From assembly GCF_000308655.1 (NCBI RefSeq), contig NZ_BAGC01000055.1, forward strand, positions 1 through 64,000: 64,000 nt of DNA. The letters run 5' to 3'. Source of the stretch: Nocardia niigatensis NBRC 100131. Lineage in GTDB: Bacteria; Actinomycetota; Actinomycetes; Mycobacteriales; Mycobacteriaceae. Below the pieces are notes generated by a model that was given only the letters and a program-made list of their open reading frames with translations, ran no database searches and had not been told where the DNA came from. Position 1 is the stretch's first letter; every line of letters starts with the position of its first letter. Positions 39,183-47,768 of this stretch are shown here, one piece after another. Made by a program: the position numbers and the translations under genes.

Positions 39183-40337
39183 TCAGCGTCCGCTGAAGGA
39201 GGCGCGCAGGCGCGCGAACAGACCCGAATTGTGCTCGGACTGGGCGGTCATCACCTCGGTGTGCTCGTTGACGCGCATGCCCTTGTACTTGCGCAGCAGA
39301 TCCGACTGCTTGGAGTCGAGCTTGGTCGGCACCACGATGTCGAGGTGCGCGATCAGATCGCCGCGAGAGTTGGCGCGCAGCTTGGGCATACCGTGGCCGC
39401 GTAGCACCGACGCCTCGCCCGGCTGGGTGCCGGCCGGGATGGTCAGCTCCACCGGTCCGTCGAGGATGGTGTCGATGACGACGGTCGCGCCGAGCGCGGC
39501 GTCCACCATCGGGACGCGAATCGTGCAGTGCAGGTCGTCGCCGTCGCGCACGAAGGTGTCGTGCGGCTGCTCGACGATCTCCACGTACAGGTCGCCGGCG
39601 GGGCCGCCGCCGGGGCCGACCTCACCCTGCGCCGCGAGGCGCACCCGCATGCCGTTGGCGACACCGGCAGGGATGGGTGCGGCGATCTCGCGGCGCGAAC
39701 GCACGCGGCCGTCGCCGCCGCACTTGCGGCACGGGTCGGGAATGGTCTCGCCGGCGCCGCGGCAGGTGGGGCAGGGCCGGGAGGTCATGACCTGGCCGAG
39801 GAAGGACCGCTGCACACTCTGCACCTCGCCGGCGCCGCCGCAGGTCTCACAGCGCACCGGCTTGGAGTTGCCGTTGGTGCCCGAGCCCTGGCACAGGTCG
39901 CAGAGGATGGCGGTGTCGACGGTCAGGTGCTTGGTGACGCCGACGGCGCACTCCTGCAGCGAAAGCCGGGTCCGCAGTAGCGAATCCGCGCCCGGCTGCA
40001 CGCGACCGCGCGGCTTGCGGGTCCCGCCGGAGGCGTTCATGCCGCCGAAGAATGCCTCGAACACGTCGCCGAGACCACCGAAGCCGGCGCCGGAGAATCC
40101 GCCGCCCATGCCGGCGCCGGATTCCAGCGGGTCACCGCCGAGGTCGACGATGCGGCGCTTCTCCGGGTCGGTCAGCACCTCGTACGCCGTCGAGACCTCG
40201 CGGAACTTCTCCTGGGCCTCCGGGTCCGGATTGACGTCGGGATGCAGTTCGCGCGCCAGCTTCCGATAGGCGCGCTTGATCTCCTGGTCGGTCGCACCGC
40301 GTGCGACTCCGAGCAGTGCGTAATAGTCCCGTGCCAC
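39183..40337 (-). CDS. dnaJ: chaperone DnaJ (DnaJ2-type)
   Basis: The 384-residue co-chaperone has a J domain (HPD in ARELHPDVNPD), Gly/Phe linker (GAGMGGGFSGAGFGG), zinc-finger domain with four CxxCxGxG-type repeats (CDLCQGSG, CETCGGAG, CPTCRGAG, CRKCGGDG) and the two C-terminal beta domains. The GTG start lies 36 bp after hrcA. It corresponds to M. tuberculosis dnaJ2 (Rv2373c); no dnaK or grpE gene is nearby. Confidence 0.96.
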   Translation of the reverse strand: MARDYYALLGVARGATDQEIKRAYRKLARELHPDVNPDPEAQEKFREVSTAYEVLTDPEKRRIVDLGGDPLESGAGMGGGFSGAGFGGLGDVFEAFFGGMNASGGTRKPRGRVQPGADSLLRTRLSLQECAVGVTKHLTVDTAILCDLCQGSGTNGNSKPVRCETCGGAGEVQSVQRSFLGQVMTSRPCPTCRGAGETIPDPCRKCGGDGRVRSRREIAAPIPAGVANGMRVRLAAQGEVGPGGGPAGDLYVEIVEQPHDTFVRDGDDLHCTIRVPMVDAALGATVVIDTILDGPVELTIPAGTQPGEASVLRGHGMPKLRANSRGDLIAHLDIVVPTKLDSKQSDLLRKYKGMRVNEHTEVMTAQSEHNSGLFARLRASFSGR

Positions 40338-40373
40338 GTGCGCTCTCTAGTCCTGTTTCGTCTCTGTGCTCGC

Positions 40374-41417
40374 TCACCGTTCGGCGAGCACCTCACCGAT
40401 GTATCGGGCGACAGCCGCCACCGAGGCAATAGTCCCCGGATAGTCCATGCGGGTCGGTCCCAACACCCCCATGCCTCCGAGCACCGTACCGGTCAGCCCG
40501 TAACCGGTGGACACCACGGCCGTCCCGCGCATCTGCTCGACCTTGGTCTCCTCGCCGATCTGCACCGTCACGGTACCCGGGACCTGTGCCGCGGCCAGCA
40601 GCTTCAGTACGATCACCTGCTCTTCGAGGGCCTCCAGTACCGAACGCAGCGAACCGGGGAAACCATTCCCGGCGAAATCGGACGCATTGCGGGTGAGGTT
40701 GGCGGTGCCGCCCAGTACCAGGCGCTCCTCCGGATGCTCGACCAGCGTCTCGACCAGCACGGTGGAGACGCGGATCAGCACATCGCGCAGCTTGGGCGAC
40801 GGGGAATGCTCGGGGAGCTCGGCGACGGCCGCGGACGCGGCGGCCAGGCGCTTGCCGTCCATGGCCTTGCCGAGCAGGCCGCGCAGGGCGGCCAGATCGT
40901 CCTCGCTGACGATGGCGCCCAGATCGACCAGGCGTTGGTCGACGCGGCCGGTATCGGTGATCACGACCAGCAGCAGCCGGGCCGGGTTGAGCGCGACGAC
41001 CTCGATGTGGCGCACGGTCGACGCGGACACGGTCGGGTACTGGACCATGGCGACCTGGCGGGTCAGCTGGGCCAGCAGCCGGACCCCGCGGCGCAGCACG
41101 TCGTCGAGATCGACGCCGCTCTCCAGGAATTCCATGATCGCGCGGCGCTCCGCGCCGGACAGCGGCTTGACCTCGGCGATGTGGTCGACGAACTGGCGGT
41201 AGCCCTTGTCGGTGGGGATGCGGCCGGACGAGGTGTGCGGCTGGGCGATGTAGCCCTCGGCCTCCAGTACGGCCATGTCATTGCGGACGGTGGCGCTGGA
41301 CACACCCAGATTGTGCCGCTCCACCAGGGTCTTGGACCCGATGGGCTCCTTCGTCGCGATGTAGTCCGCGACGATGGCCCGCAGGACCTCGAGCCGTCGC
41401 TGCTCGGTGCTCGACAT
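40374..41417 (-). CDS. hrcA: heat-inducible transcription repressor HrcA
   Basis: The 347-residue repressor has an N-terminal winged helix (RLEVLRAIVADYIATKEPIGSKTLVERHNLGVSSATVRNDMAVLEAEGYI), a GAF-like middle domain and C-terminal GPTRMDYPGTIASVAAVARYI. It binds CIRCE elements before groEL-type operons; no CIRCE element is visible around hrcA-dnaJ here. The ATG at 41417 has an excellent GGAGGTGGGG eight bases upstream. Confidence 0.96.
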   Translation of the reverse strand: MSSTEQRRLEVLRAIVADYIATKEPIGSKTLVERHNLGVSSATVRNDMAVLEAEGYIAQPHTSSGRIPTDKGYRQFVDHIAEVKPLSGAERRAIMEFLESGVDLDDVLRRGVRLLAQLTRQVAMVQYPTVSASTVRHIEVVALNPARLLLVVITDTGRVDQRLVDLGAIVSEDDLAALRGLLGKAMDGKRLAAASAAVAELPEHSPSPKLRDVLIRVSTVLVETLVEHPEERLVLGGTANLTRNASDFAGNGFPGSLRSVLEALEEQVIVLKLLAAAQVPGTVTVQIGEETKVEQMRGTAVVSTGYGLTGTVLGGMGVLGPTRMDYPGTIASVAAVARYIGEVLAER

Positions 41418-41602
41418 GGTGGCCCCACCTCCTTGCTCGCCTCGGGTACGCCTCGTGCACGCCCGAGCCCTCCGCGGCAGGAAGCAGCCGATCATTCGGC
41501 ACCGGCCACGCGGATTTCCCGGATTATCTCCTCCAGTTTAGTGTCCCCGACGCAAGTTGCCGCACCACCACCCTGCCACCGGGGCGGAGCCGGGCCGCCG
41601 GG

Positions 41603-42460
41603 TCACTGACCGGCGGCGGACTCCACGACGGCGGCCACGTCCGCCGGGTGCGAAACGAGGCCGGCGTGGGAGGCGTCGATCGAGGAGGTGCGGGCGTTCA
41701 TGCGCTTGGCCATATCCCATTGGGACGCAGGAGGAATCACCCGATCGGCGGTGCTGACCAGATACCAGCTCGGGGTCGAGGCCCAGGAGGGCGCGCCGGA
41801 GGGTTCGAGATTGGCCGACAGGGCCAGGGAGTGCTGGCGGGCGGCCATGGCGGCGGCGGTGGCCGGGTCGACGTCCTGGGCGAAGACGTCGTGGAAGCCG
41901 GCCGGGTCGATGTAGGCGTCCACGTTCCTGCCCGCGATCCCCTGCTGGTCGTTCACCACCTTCAACCGCAGGGCGAGGGTGAGCTGCGAGCCGGGGTACT
42001 GGATCGGATTCAGTTCCAGCAGTGCGGCTTCACCCTGGGTCGGGGCGAAAGCCGAGATGTAGACCAGGGATTCGACCTTCGGGTCGTGCACGTTGCTGAT
42101 CACGGTGCCGCCGTAGGAGTGGCCGACCAGCACGATCGGGCCCGCGATGCCGTCGATCGTGCGCTGGATCGCCGCCGCGTCGTACGCCGGTCCGCGCAGT
42201 GGATTATCCGGCGTCACAACGGAATAGCCGTCGGCGCGCAGCTGCGCGGCCACCCCGTCCCAGCTGGACGCGTCGGCGAAGGCGCCGTGTACCAGCACGA
42301 TCGTGGGCAGGTCCGCGGCCGTGGCCGGGGCGGCGGCCGGCGGGGTCACGGCGAGCGCCAGCGCGACCGCCGCGGCGCCCGCCGTGCGGGAAGCGGCGTG
42401 ACCGGTGCGGGTACGGAGGCGGTGCAGGAGCTCGACGGGTCGCACGAGTGGCTTCATCAT
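41603..42460 (-). CDS. secreted alpha/beta hydrolase
   Basis: The 285-residue protein has a signal peptide (Arg-rich n-region, AAAVALALAVTPPAAAPATAADLP cleavage region near residue 50) and an alpha/beta-hydrolase domain: oxyanion LVHGAFADASSWDGV, nucleophile GHSYGG and catalytic His in DASHAGLVSHP. Related hydrolases act on esters, but the substrate is unknown. The ATG-ATG start at 42460 follows GAGGAC. It stands alone between hrcA and hemW. Confidence 0.9.
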   Translation of the reverse strand: MMKPLVRPVELLHRLRTRTGHAASRTAGAAAVALALAVTPPAAAPATAADLPTIVLVHGAFADASSWDGVAAQLRADGYSVVTPDNPLRGPAYDAAAIQRTIDGIAGPIVLVGHSYGGTVISNVHDPKVESLVYISAFAPTQGEAALLELNPIQYPGSQLTLALRLKVVNDQQGIAGRNVDAYIDPAGFHDVFAQDVDPATAAAMAARQHSLALSANLEPSGAPSWASTPSWYLVSTADRVIPPASQWDMAKRMNARTSSIDASHAGLVSHPADVAAVVESAAGQ

Positions 42461-42634
42461 GAGATGTCCTCGGGCCGAAGGGTGTTCGGGGCGCGGCCGA
42501 GGATTCGACCGCGATATGGACGGCTGTGCGAAATCTCCGTCCGTCAATCTAGTCCCGACCGAGCGGTTCCACCCGGCGTTCACCGATTACCGCAGGTCAC
42601 GACATAGGTCCGAGTGTCGCCGGAGGCGCTGAGG

Positions 42635-43858
42635 TCAGCCCAGGAGGGTGCGGACGACGCCGTCCGCGAGGAGCCGGCCACGGTCGGTGAGGATGAGGTG
42701 GTCGTTCACGCGCTCGGCCAGCCCGTCGGCGATGACGCCCTCGGCGGCGGCGCGGCCGTCGGCATCCAGGTCGGCCAATGGCAGGCCGGTACGGAGGCGG
42801 ACGGTCAGCATGACGCGTTCGGTGTAGCGCTCGTCGGCGGTGAGCGACTCCCAGCCCGCGGCCGGCAGGGCGCCGGTGGTCACCCGATCCGCGTAGCGCG
42901 CAGGGTGTTTCACGTTCCACCAGCGGACGCCGCCCACGTGGCTGTGCGCCCCCGGGCCCGCGCCGAGCCAGTCGCCGCCGTCCCAGTAGCCGAGGTTGTG
43001 GCTGCAGCGGGCCGCATCGGAGGCGGCCCAGTTGGATACCTCGTACCATTCCAGGCCCGCGGCGGCCAGGCGAGTGTCGATGCGCTCGTAGCGGGCGGCG
43101 AGCACGTCGTCGTCGGGGGCGGGAAGCTCGCCGCGCCGGACCCGGCGGGCCAGGGCAGTGCCGTCCTCGACGATCAGCGAGTAGGCCGAGACATGGTCGA
43201 CGCCCGCCGACAGCACCGCGTCGAGGCTGGCATCGAGGTCGCCGTCGGTCTCGCCCGGCGTGCCGTAGATGAGGTCCAGGTTGACGTGCTCGATGCCCGC
43301 CGCGCGGGCTTCCCTGGCAGCGGCCACGGCCCGGCCGGGCGTGTGCGTGCGATCGAGGATCTTCAGCACGTGCTGGGCGGCGGACTGCATGCCCAGCGAG
43401 ACCCGGTTGTACCCGGCCGTGCGGAGGCGGTCGAAGAATTCGGGCGAGGTCGACTCCGGATTGGACTCGGTCGTCACCTCGGCCCCGGGGGCGAGCGTGA
43501 AGTTGTCGCGAATGGCGTCGAGCACCCCGGCCAGCCCGTCCCCGCCGAGCAGGGACGGTGTGCCACCGCCCACGAAAATCGTCTCCACCGCGGGCGTCGC
43601 CGACGGAAGACCATCGAATTCCCGCGCCGCCGTGGCCAGTTCGCCCCGCAGCGCCTCGAACCACGACTGCGGCGAGGACGAGCTCCCCAGCTCCCCCGCC
43701 GTATACGTGTTGAAGTCGCAGTACCCGCACCGCGTCGCGCAGAACGGCACGTGGATGTAGATCCCGAACGGCCCGCCCCCGAAATCGCGCAGGACCGGCA
43801 CGTCGGCGCCGGGCGCCGCGGCAGCGCCGGAGGTCTGTTCGGGAGCAGTCGAGGTCAC
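42635..43858 (-). CDS. hemW: radical SAM HemW-type protein (annotated as oxygen-independent coproporphyrinogen III oxidase)
   Basis: The 407-residue radical SAM protein has the cluster motif CATRCGYC in YIHVPFCATRCGYCDFNTYT, then VETIFVGGGTPSLL, TTESNPEST and LDLIYGTPGETDGDLDASL. The C-terminal HemN-type winged domain follows. HemW proteins carry haem to respiratory enzymes rather than oxidising coproporphyrinogen; this is family knowledge. The start is GTG 43858, and a GTG at 43888 is an alternative. It corresponds to Rv2388c. Confidence 0.93.
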   Translation of the reverse strand: MTSTAPEQTSGAAAAPGADVPVLRDFGGGPFGIYIHVPFCATRCGYCDFNTYTAGELGSSSSPQSWFEALRGELATAAREFDGLPSATPAVETIFVGGGTPSLLGGDGLAGVLDAIRDNFTLAPGAEVTTESNPESTSPEFFDRLRTAGYNRVSLGMQSAAQHVLKILDRTHTPGRAVAAAREARAAGIEHVNLDLIYGTPGETDGDLDASLDAVLSAGVDHVSAYSLIVEDGTALARRVRRGELPAPDDDVLAARYERIDTRLAAAGLEWYEVSNWAASDAARCSHNLGYWDGGDWLGAGPGAHSHVGGVRWWNVKHPARYADRVTTGALPAAGWESLTADERYTERVMLTVRLRTGLPLADLDADGRAAAEGVIADGLAERVNDHLILTDRGRLLADGVVRTLLG

Positions 43859-44006
43859 GCCTCCAGTGTGACCGGTTGTGCCGGTCACAGCGCACCCGCC
43901 CGCGCCGGAGCCGTTCCCGGACTGCGGGGCATCTCGAATCCGGATACATTCCAAGGGATTTCGGCGAGTCGGATGGGCGGCTCCAGGTGCGGACGGGGAC
44001 GGGCCG

Positions 44007-44870
44007 ATGATCGAGGTGCCGCGGCACGGGATCGATGCCAGGTCGATCCGGGAGGTCGACGAGGGGTCGGTGGCCCCGGTGGTCTATCGGTCGCGGATGC
44101 CGGTACGCCCGGACGGCCCGAATTTCTCGCGGTCCATGGACGGTTCGCTGCTCGCCACCATGCTGATGTCGGATCCGCCGGCCTACCGGGCGCGGACCTG
44201 GTATTTCGCGCATTCGACCGAGCAGACGGTGACCCGTCGGTTCCGGGCGGCGGGCATCGAATCGGGGTTCGACAAGTACGACCGGGTGGCGGGCTGGCGG
44301 GCCGCGTTCTGGTGGACGCTCATCGCCCGCGATGCCGAGGCCATGGCCGAGCTGGTCGAGTACCCGGTCGAGCGGCTGCGCGAGTTCGGCGACGGCGCTT
44401 TCGACGACTTCCAGTACGAGTGGGTGCGGCTGCTGCAGGCGGCCTGGCGGTTCGGCCCGAAGAGCGTGTACGAGGCGGCCTGGGCGCTGGACACCACCAG
44501 CCGGGTGGGCGCACAGCGGGTGACGGACGTGCTTTTTCGCCCGGCCGTGGAGGTGTTCCTGCGCCTGGCGGACGGCGATTCCGAGGGCTTCGACTGCGAG
44601 ATGACCAACGCGCTGCGGCTGCATCGCGCCTTCTTCGACAACGACACCTGGCGCAACGATCCGGAGGGCGTCTTCGCGCTGCCGCTGCTGGCGCTGGCCT
44701 GCTGGGCGCGGGATCTGGGGTATCGGACGGCCATCCGCTCGCCGTACCTACCGGCCGGATTCATTGATCGCCCGGATTGGGCGCACTCTCCCGAACTGGC
44801 CGATGAGCTGGGCCGGCTGGCGGCGGCCAAGGCCCGGCTCGCGGCCGCCGACGCCGATCGGATCCCGTAG
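44007..44870 (+). CDS. Imm49-family immunity-like protein
   Basis: The 287-residue protein is mainly helical. Its C-terminal part (RLHRAFFDNDTWRNDPEGVFALPLLALACWARDLGY, YLPAGFIDRP) matches the pattern of the Imm49 family, cytoplasmic antidotes of polymorphic toxins. The central AGWRAAFWWTLIARD and EYPVERLREFGDG fit the same family. No toxin, WXG100 or Rhs-type gene lies beside it, so it looks like an orphan immunity gene. The start is the ATG at 44007. Confidence 0.75.
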   Translation: MIEVPRHGIDARSIREVDEGSVAPVVYRSRMPVRPDGPNFSRSMDGSLLATMLMSDPPAYRARTWYFAHSTEQTVTRRFRAAGIESGFDKYDRVAGWRAAFWWTLIARDAEAMAELVEYPVERLREFGDGAFDDFQYEWVRLLQAAWRFGPKSVYEAAWALDTTSRVGAQRVTDVLFRPAVEVFLRLADGDSEGFDCEMTNALRLHRAFFDNDTWRNDPEGVFALPLLALACWARDLGYRTAIRSPYLPAGFIDRPDWAHSPELADELGRLAAAKARLAAADADRIP

Positions 44871-45023
44871 CGTTCACCGGGAACCCATTCAGGTCAACCG
44901 TCCAGGATGTTTGTCCGGCAGCAATCTATGATGCCCGTCACAAAACGGACAATATATCCAGGGGATTTCCCGGGAAACTGCGGAAAATTCGATCCGGCAG
45001 TCGGAACGACCCGTCTGACGTGG

Positions 45024-45036
45024 CACAATAACCTCC
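45024..45036 (+). promoter_or_regulatory. -10 element of the cysteine-biosynthesis operon
   Basis: CACAAT at 45024-45029 is seven bases before the ATG of the leader peptide, which would place the transcription start at or next to that ATG (leaderless mRNA). No convincing -35 is visible; CGGAACGACCCG upstream could be an activator site. Confidence 0.5.
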
Positions 45037-45129
45037 ATGACTGGACTTGGGGTACGACTCGTGGCACGTCGCCATGTCGACTTCAAGCGTGTCTGCAGCG
45101 CGAGCTGTCTGCCAGGAAGCCTCCGGTAG
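45037..45129 (+). CDS. cysteine-responsive leader peptide (putative attenuator uORF)
   Basis: A 30-codon frame ends at TAG 45127-45129. It contains MTGLGVRLVARRHVDF and RVCSASC, the consensus of actinobacterial leader peptides that precede sulfur-assimilation genes. It is 122 bp upstream of sirA and appears leaderless. In mycobacteria, leaderless Cys-rich uORFs before such operons act as attenuators that respond to Cys-tRNA supply: ribosome stalling at Cys codons raises downstream expression. Here Cys codons are at positions 20 and 24 only, with no run of Cys, so the response may be weaker. The identification rests on sequence pattern and position. Confidence 0.8.
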   Translation: MTGLGVRLVARRHVDFKRVCSASCLPGSLR

Positions 45130-45154
45130 ATCGGCTCCCAATTCTCCCGGAATC

Positions 45155-45173
45155 CGGCGTCCACCTGACGCCG
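45155..45173 (+). promoter_or_regulatory. hairpin in sirA leader
   Basis: A 6-bp stem, CGGCGT (45155-45160) with ACGCCG (45168-45173), encloses a 7-nt loop. It lies between the leader peptide and sirA and is a candidate element of the attenuation mechanism; the alternative pairing is not obvious by eye. Confidence 0.35.
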
Positions 45174-45251
45174 TAAGAGCCGGTTCTCTGATATCGGAGG
45201 CGTGAGCCAGCCCCTCCCGCCTGCCCGCAAGACCCCTCAGGAGCGACCCCC

Positions 45252-47042
45252 ATGACGTCGAGCACCGACGCCAGCAGTTCCGATAACGCTCGATCCGCCC
45301 GGCCCGAGAAGCCCGCAGCGGAACGACGTGTGCGTCCGGATCGCCCCCGTACGGATGCGCCCGTCGCGCCGCGGGAGCGCACCGCCCGCCCGGCGAAGCG
45401 CAAGTCCGAGGGACAGTGGGCGCTCGGGTACCGCGAGCCGCTCAACGCCAACGAGCAGAGCAAGAAGGACGACAACCCGCTGAATGTGCGGGCGCGGATC
45501 GAGAACATCTACGCCAAGGGCGGATTCGACTCGATCGACAAGAGCGATCTGCGCGGCCGCATGCGCTGGTACGGCCTCTACACCCAGCGCGAGCAGGGCT
45601 ACGACGGCACCTTCACCGGCGACGAGAACATCGACCTGCTCGAGGCCCGCTACTTCATGATGCGGGTGCGCTGCGACGGCGGCGCGCTGAACCTGGAGCA
45701 GCTGCGCACCATCGCGGGCATCTCCACCGAGTTCGCGCGCGACACCGCGGATCTGTCCGACCGCGAGAACGTGCAGTACCACTGGATCGAGATCGAGAAC
45801 GTGCCGGAGATCTGGCGGCGGCTCGAATCGGTCGGCCTGCACACCACCGAGGCGTGCGGCGACTGCCCGCGCGTGGTGCTGGGCTCCCCGCTGGCCGGTG
45901 AGTCCTTCGGCGAGGTGCTGGACCCGACCCCGGCCATCGACGAGATCGTCAAGCGCTACATCGGCAAGAAGGAATACTCCAACCTGCCACGCAAGTTCAA
46001 GACCGCCATCTCGGGCCAGCAGGACGTGGTCCACGAGATCAACGACGTCGCCTTCGTCGGCGTCGAGCACCCCGAGCACGGGCCCGGCCTGGACCTGTGG
46101 GTCGGCGGCGGCCTGTCCACCAACCCGATGCTGGCCCAGCGCCTGGGCGCGTGGGTGCCGCTGGACGAGGTGCCGGACGTGTGGGAAGCGGTCGTCTCGC
46201 TGTTCCGCGACTACGGCTACCGCCGCCTGCGCACCAAGGCCCGCCTCAAGTTCCTGGTCAAGGACTGGGGTGTCGAGAAGTTCCGCCAGGTGCTCGAGGA
46301 CGAGTACCTGAAGCGCAAGCTCATCGACGGCCCGGCCCCGGCCAAGCCGGAACGCCCGATCGACCACATCGGTGTGCAGAAGCTGCGCAACGGCCTGAAC
46401 GCCATCGGCTTCTCCCCCATCGCCGGTCGCGTGTCGGGCACCATCCTGACCCAGGTCGCCGCGGCCGTCGAGGCGGTCGGTTCGGATCGGGTCCGCTTCA
46501 CCCCCTACCAGAAGCTCATCGTCCTCGACGTGCCCGACGACAAGGTCGAGCAGTTGATCGATGCGCTGGAACCGCTTGGCCTGCACGGCCGTCCGTCCAT
46601 CTGGCGGCGAAACCTGCTGGCGTGCAGTGGCATCGAGTTCTGCAAGCTGTCGTTCACCGAGACCCGCAAGCGGTCGCAGGTGCTCGCGCCCGAACTGGAG
46701 CAGCGGCTCGCGGATATCAACGCGCAGCTGGACGTTCCGATCACCATCAACATCAACGGCTGCCCCAACTCGTGCGGCCGTTCGCAGATCGCCGACATCG
46801 GCTTCAAGGGCCAGCTCGTCGACGATGGTGAGGGGAATCAGATCGAGGGCTTCCAGGTTCACCTCGGAGGCAGCCTGGGGCTCGACTCCGGTTTCGGCCG
46901 GAAGTTGCGCCAGCACAAGGTCACCAGCGAGGAACTGGGCGACTACATCGAGCGCGTCGTTCGCAACTTCGTCAAGAACCGGGACGAGGGTGAGCGTTTC
47001 GCGGTCTGGGCTGTTCGTGCCGATGAAGCCGACCTGCGGTAG
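45252..47042 (+). CDS. sirA: ferredoxin-dependent sulfite reductase
   Basis: The 596-residue siroheme/[4Fe-4S] enzyme reduces sulfite to sulfide with six electrons from ferredoxin. The cluster/siroheme ligands are C-x5-C in ACSGIEFCKL and C-x3-C in NGCPNSCGR. Tyr in WYGLYTQREQG and Cys in TEACGDCPRVV correspond to the Tyr-Cys pair reported for the mycobacterial enzyme. The N-terminus has an Arg/Pro-rich extension of about 45 residues. The ATG has AGGAG nine bases upstream. It is first structural gene of the operon sirA-cysH-cysD-cysN-chelatase. Confidence 0.96.
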   Translation: MTSSTDASSSDNARSARPEKPAAERRVRPDRPRTDAPVAPRERTARPAKRKSEGQWALGYREPLNANEQSKKDDNPLNVRARIENIYAKGGFDSIDKSDLRGRMRWYGLYTQREQGYDGTFTGDENIDLLEARYFMMRVRCDGGALNLEQLRTIAGISTEFARDTADLSDRENVQYHWIEIENVPEIWRRLESVGLHTTEACGDCPRVVLGSPLAGESFGEVLDPTPAIDEIVKRYIGKKEYSNLPRKFKTAISGQQDVVHEINDVAFVGVEHPEHGPGLDLWVGGGLSTNPMLAQRLGAWVPLDEVPDVWEAVVSLFRDYGYRRLRTKARLKFLVKDWGVEKFRQVLEDEYLKRKLIDGPAPAKPERPIDHIGVQKLRNGLNAIGFSPIAGRVSGTILTQVAAAVEAVGSDRVRFTPYQKLIVLDVPDDKVEQLIDALEPLGLHGRPSIWRRNLLACSGIEFCKLSFTETRKRSQVLAPELEQRLADINAQLDVPITININGCPNSCGRSQIADIGFKGQLVDDGEGNQIEGFQVHLGGSLGLDSGFGRKLRQHKVTSEELGDYIERVVRNFVKNRDEGERFAVWAVRADEADLR

Positions 47043-47057
47043 TTGGGAGAAACATCA

Positions 47058-47768
47058 ATGACCACAACGAAACTCGCTGAGTCCGAGCTGCGCGCCCTCG
47101 TCGAGAAGGGCAATGCCGAGCTCGGTCCCGACGCCACCGCGCAGCAGCTGCTGCAGTGGACCGAGGACACCTTCGGCTCGAACTACATCGTCGCCTCGAA
47201 CATGCAGGACGCGGTGCTGGTGCAGCTGGCCTCGCAGGTCCGCGCGGGCGTGGACGTGCTGTTCCTCGACACCGGCTATCACTTCGCCGAGACCATCGGC
47301 ACCCGGGATGCGGCCGAACTGGTGTACGGCGTGAACATCGTGAACGTGCAGCCGGAAACCACTGTGGCCGAACAGGATCAGCTGCTGGGCAAGGATCTGT
47401 TCGCCCGCGACGCCTCCGAATGCTGCCGCCTGCGCAAGGTGGTCCCCCTGAAGAAGTCCCTCGTCGGATACAACGCCTGGGTGACCGGCATCCGTCGGGT
47501 GGAGGCGCCGACTCGCGCCAACGCACCCCTCATCTCCTACGACGAGGGCTTCGGCCTGGTGAAGATCAACCCGATCGCCGCCTGGTCGGATGACGAGATG
47601 GCGGCCTACATCGAGGCCAACGGCATTCTCGTCAATCCCCTTGTGGAAGAGGGCTATCCCTCCATCGGTTGCGCTCCGTGCACGCGGAAGCCGGAACCGG
47701 GATCCGATCCGCGATCCGGCCGCTGGGCCGGCCTCGCCAAGACCGAATGCGGGTTGCACGCGTCATGA
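47058..47768 (+). CDS. cysH: adenosine 5'-phosphosulfate (APS) reductase
   Basis: The 236-residue enzyme reduces APS to sulfite and AMP with thioredoxin. The [4Fe-4S] Cys motif is present (ECCRLRKV at about 121-128 and CAPCTRKP), which distinguishes APS from PAPS reductases. The catalytic Cys is in the C-terminal ECGLH. The ATG has GGGAGA seven bases upstream and lies 15 bp after sirA. Its stop overlaps the cysD start by 4 bp. Confidence 0.96.
   Translation: MTTTKLAESELRALVEKGNAELGPDATAQQLLQWTEDTFGSNYIVASNMQDAVLVQLASQVRAGVDVLFLDTGYHFAETIGTRDAAELVYGVNIVNVQPETTVAEQDQLLGKDLFARDASECCRLRKVVPLKKSLVGYNAWVTGIRRVEAPTRANAPLISYDEGFGLVKINPIAAWSDDEMAAYIEANGILVNPLVEEGYPSIGCAPCTRKPEPGSDPRSGRWAGLAKTECGLHAS

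Noticed and set aside
39183..41500. CIRCE element expected near hrcA-dnaJ
   Set aside because: No TTAGCACTC-N9-GAGTGCTAA match was seen upstream of hrcA or dnaJ.
42635..43954. HemW start at an upstream ATG (43954)
   Set aside because: The extra N-terminal residues look unlike the family, and the GTG at 43858 gives a more typical length.
45155..45173. Riboswitch (SAM or T-box type) before sirA
   Set aside because: The leader has no T-box or SAM-aptamer conserved motifs; the uORF model explains it better.
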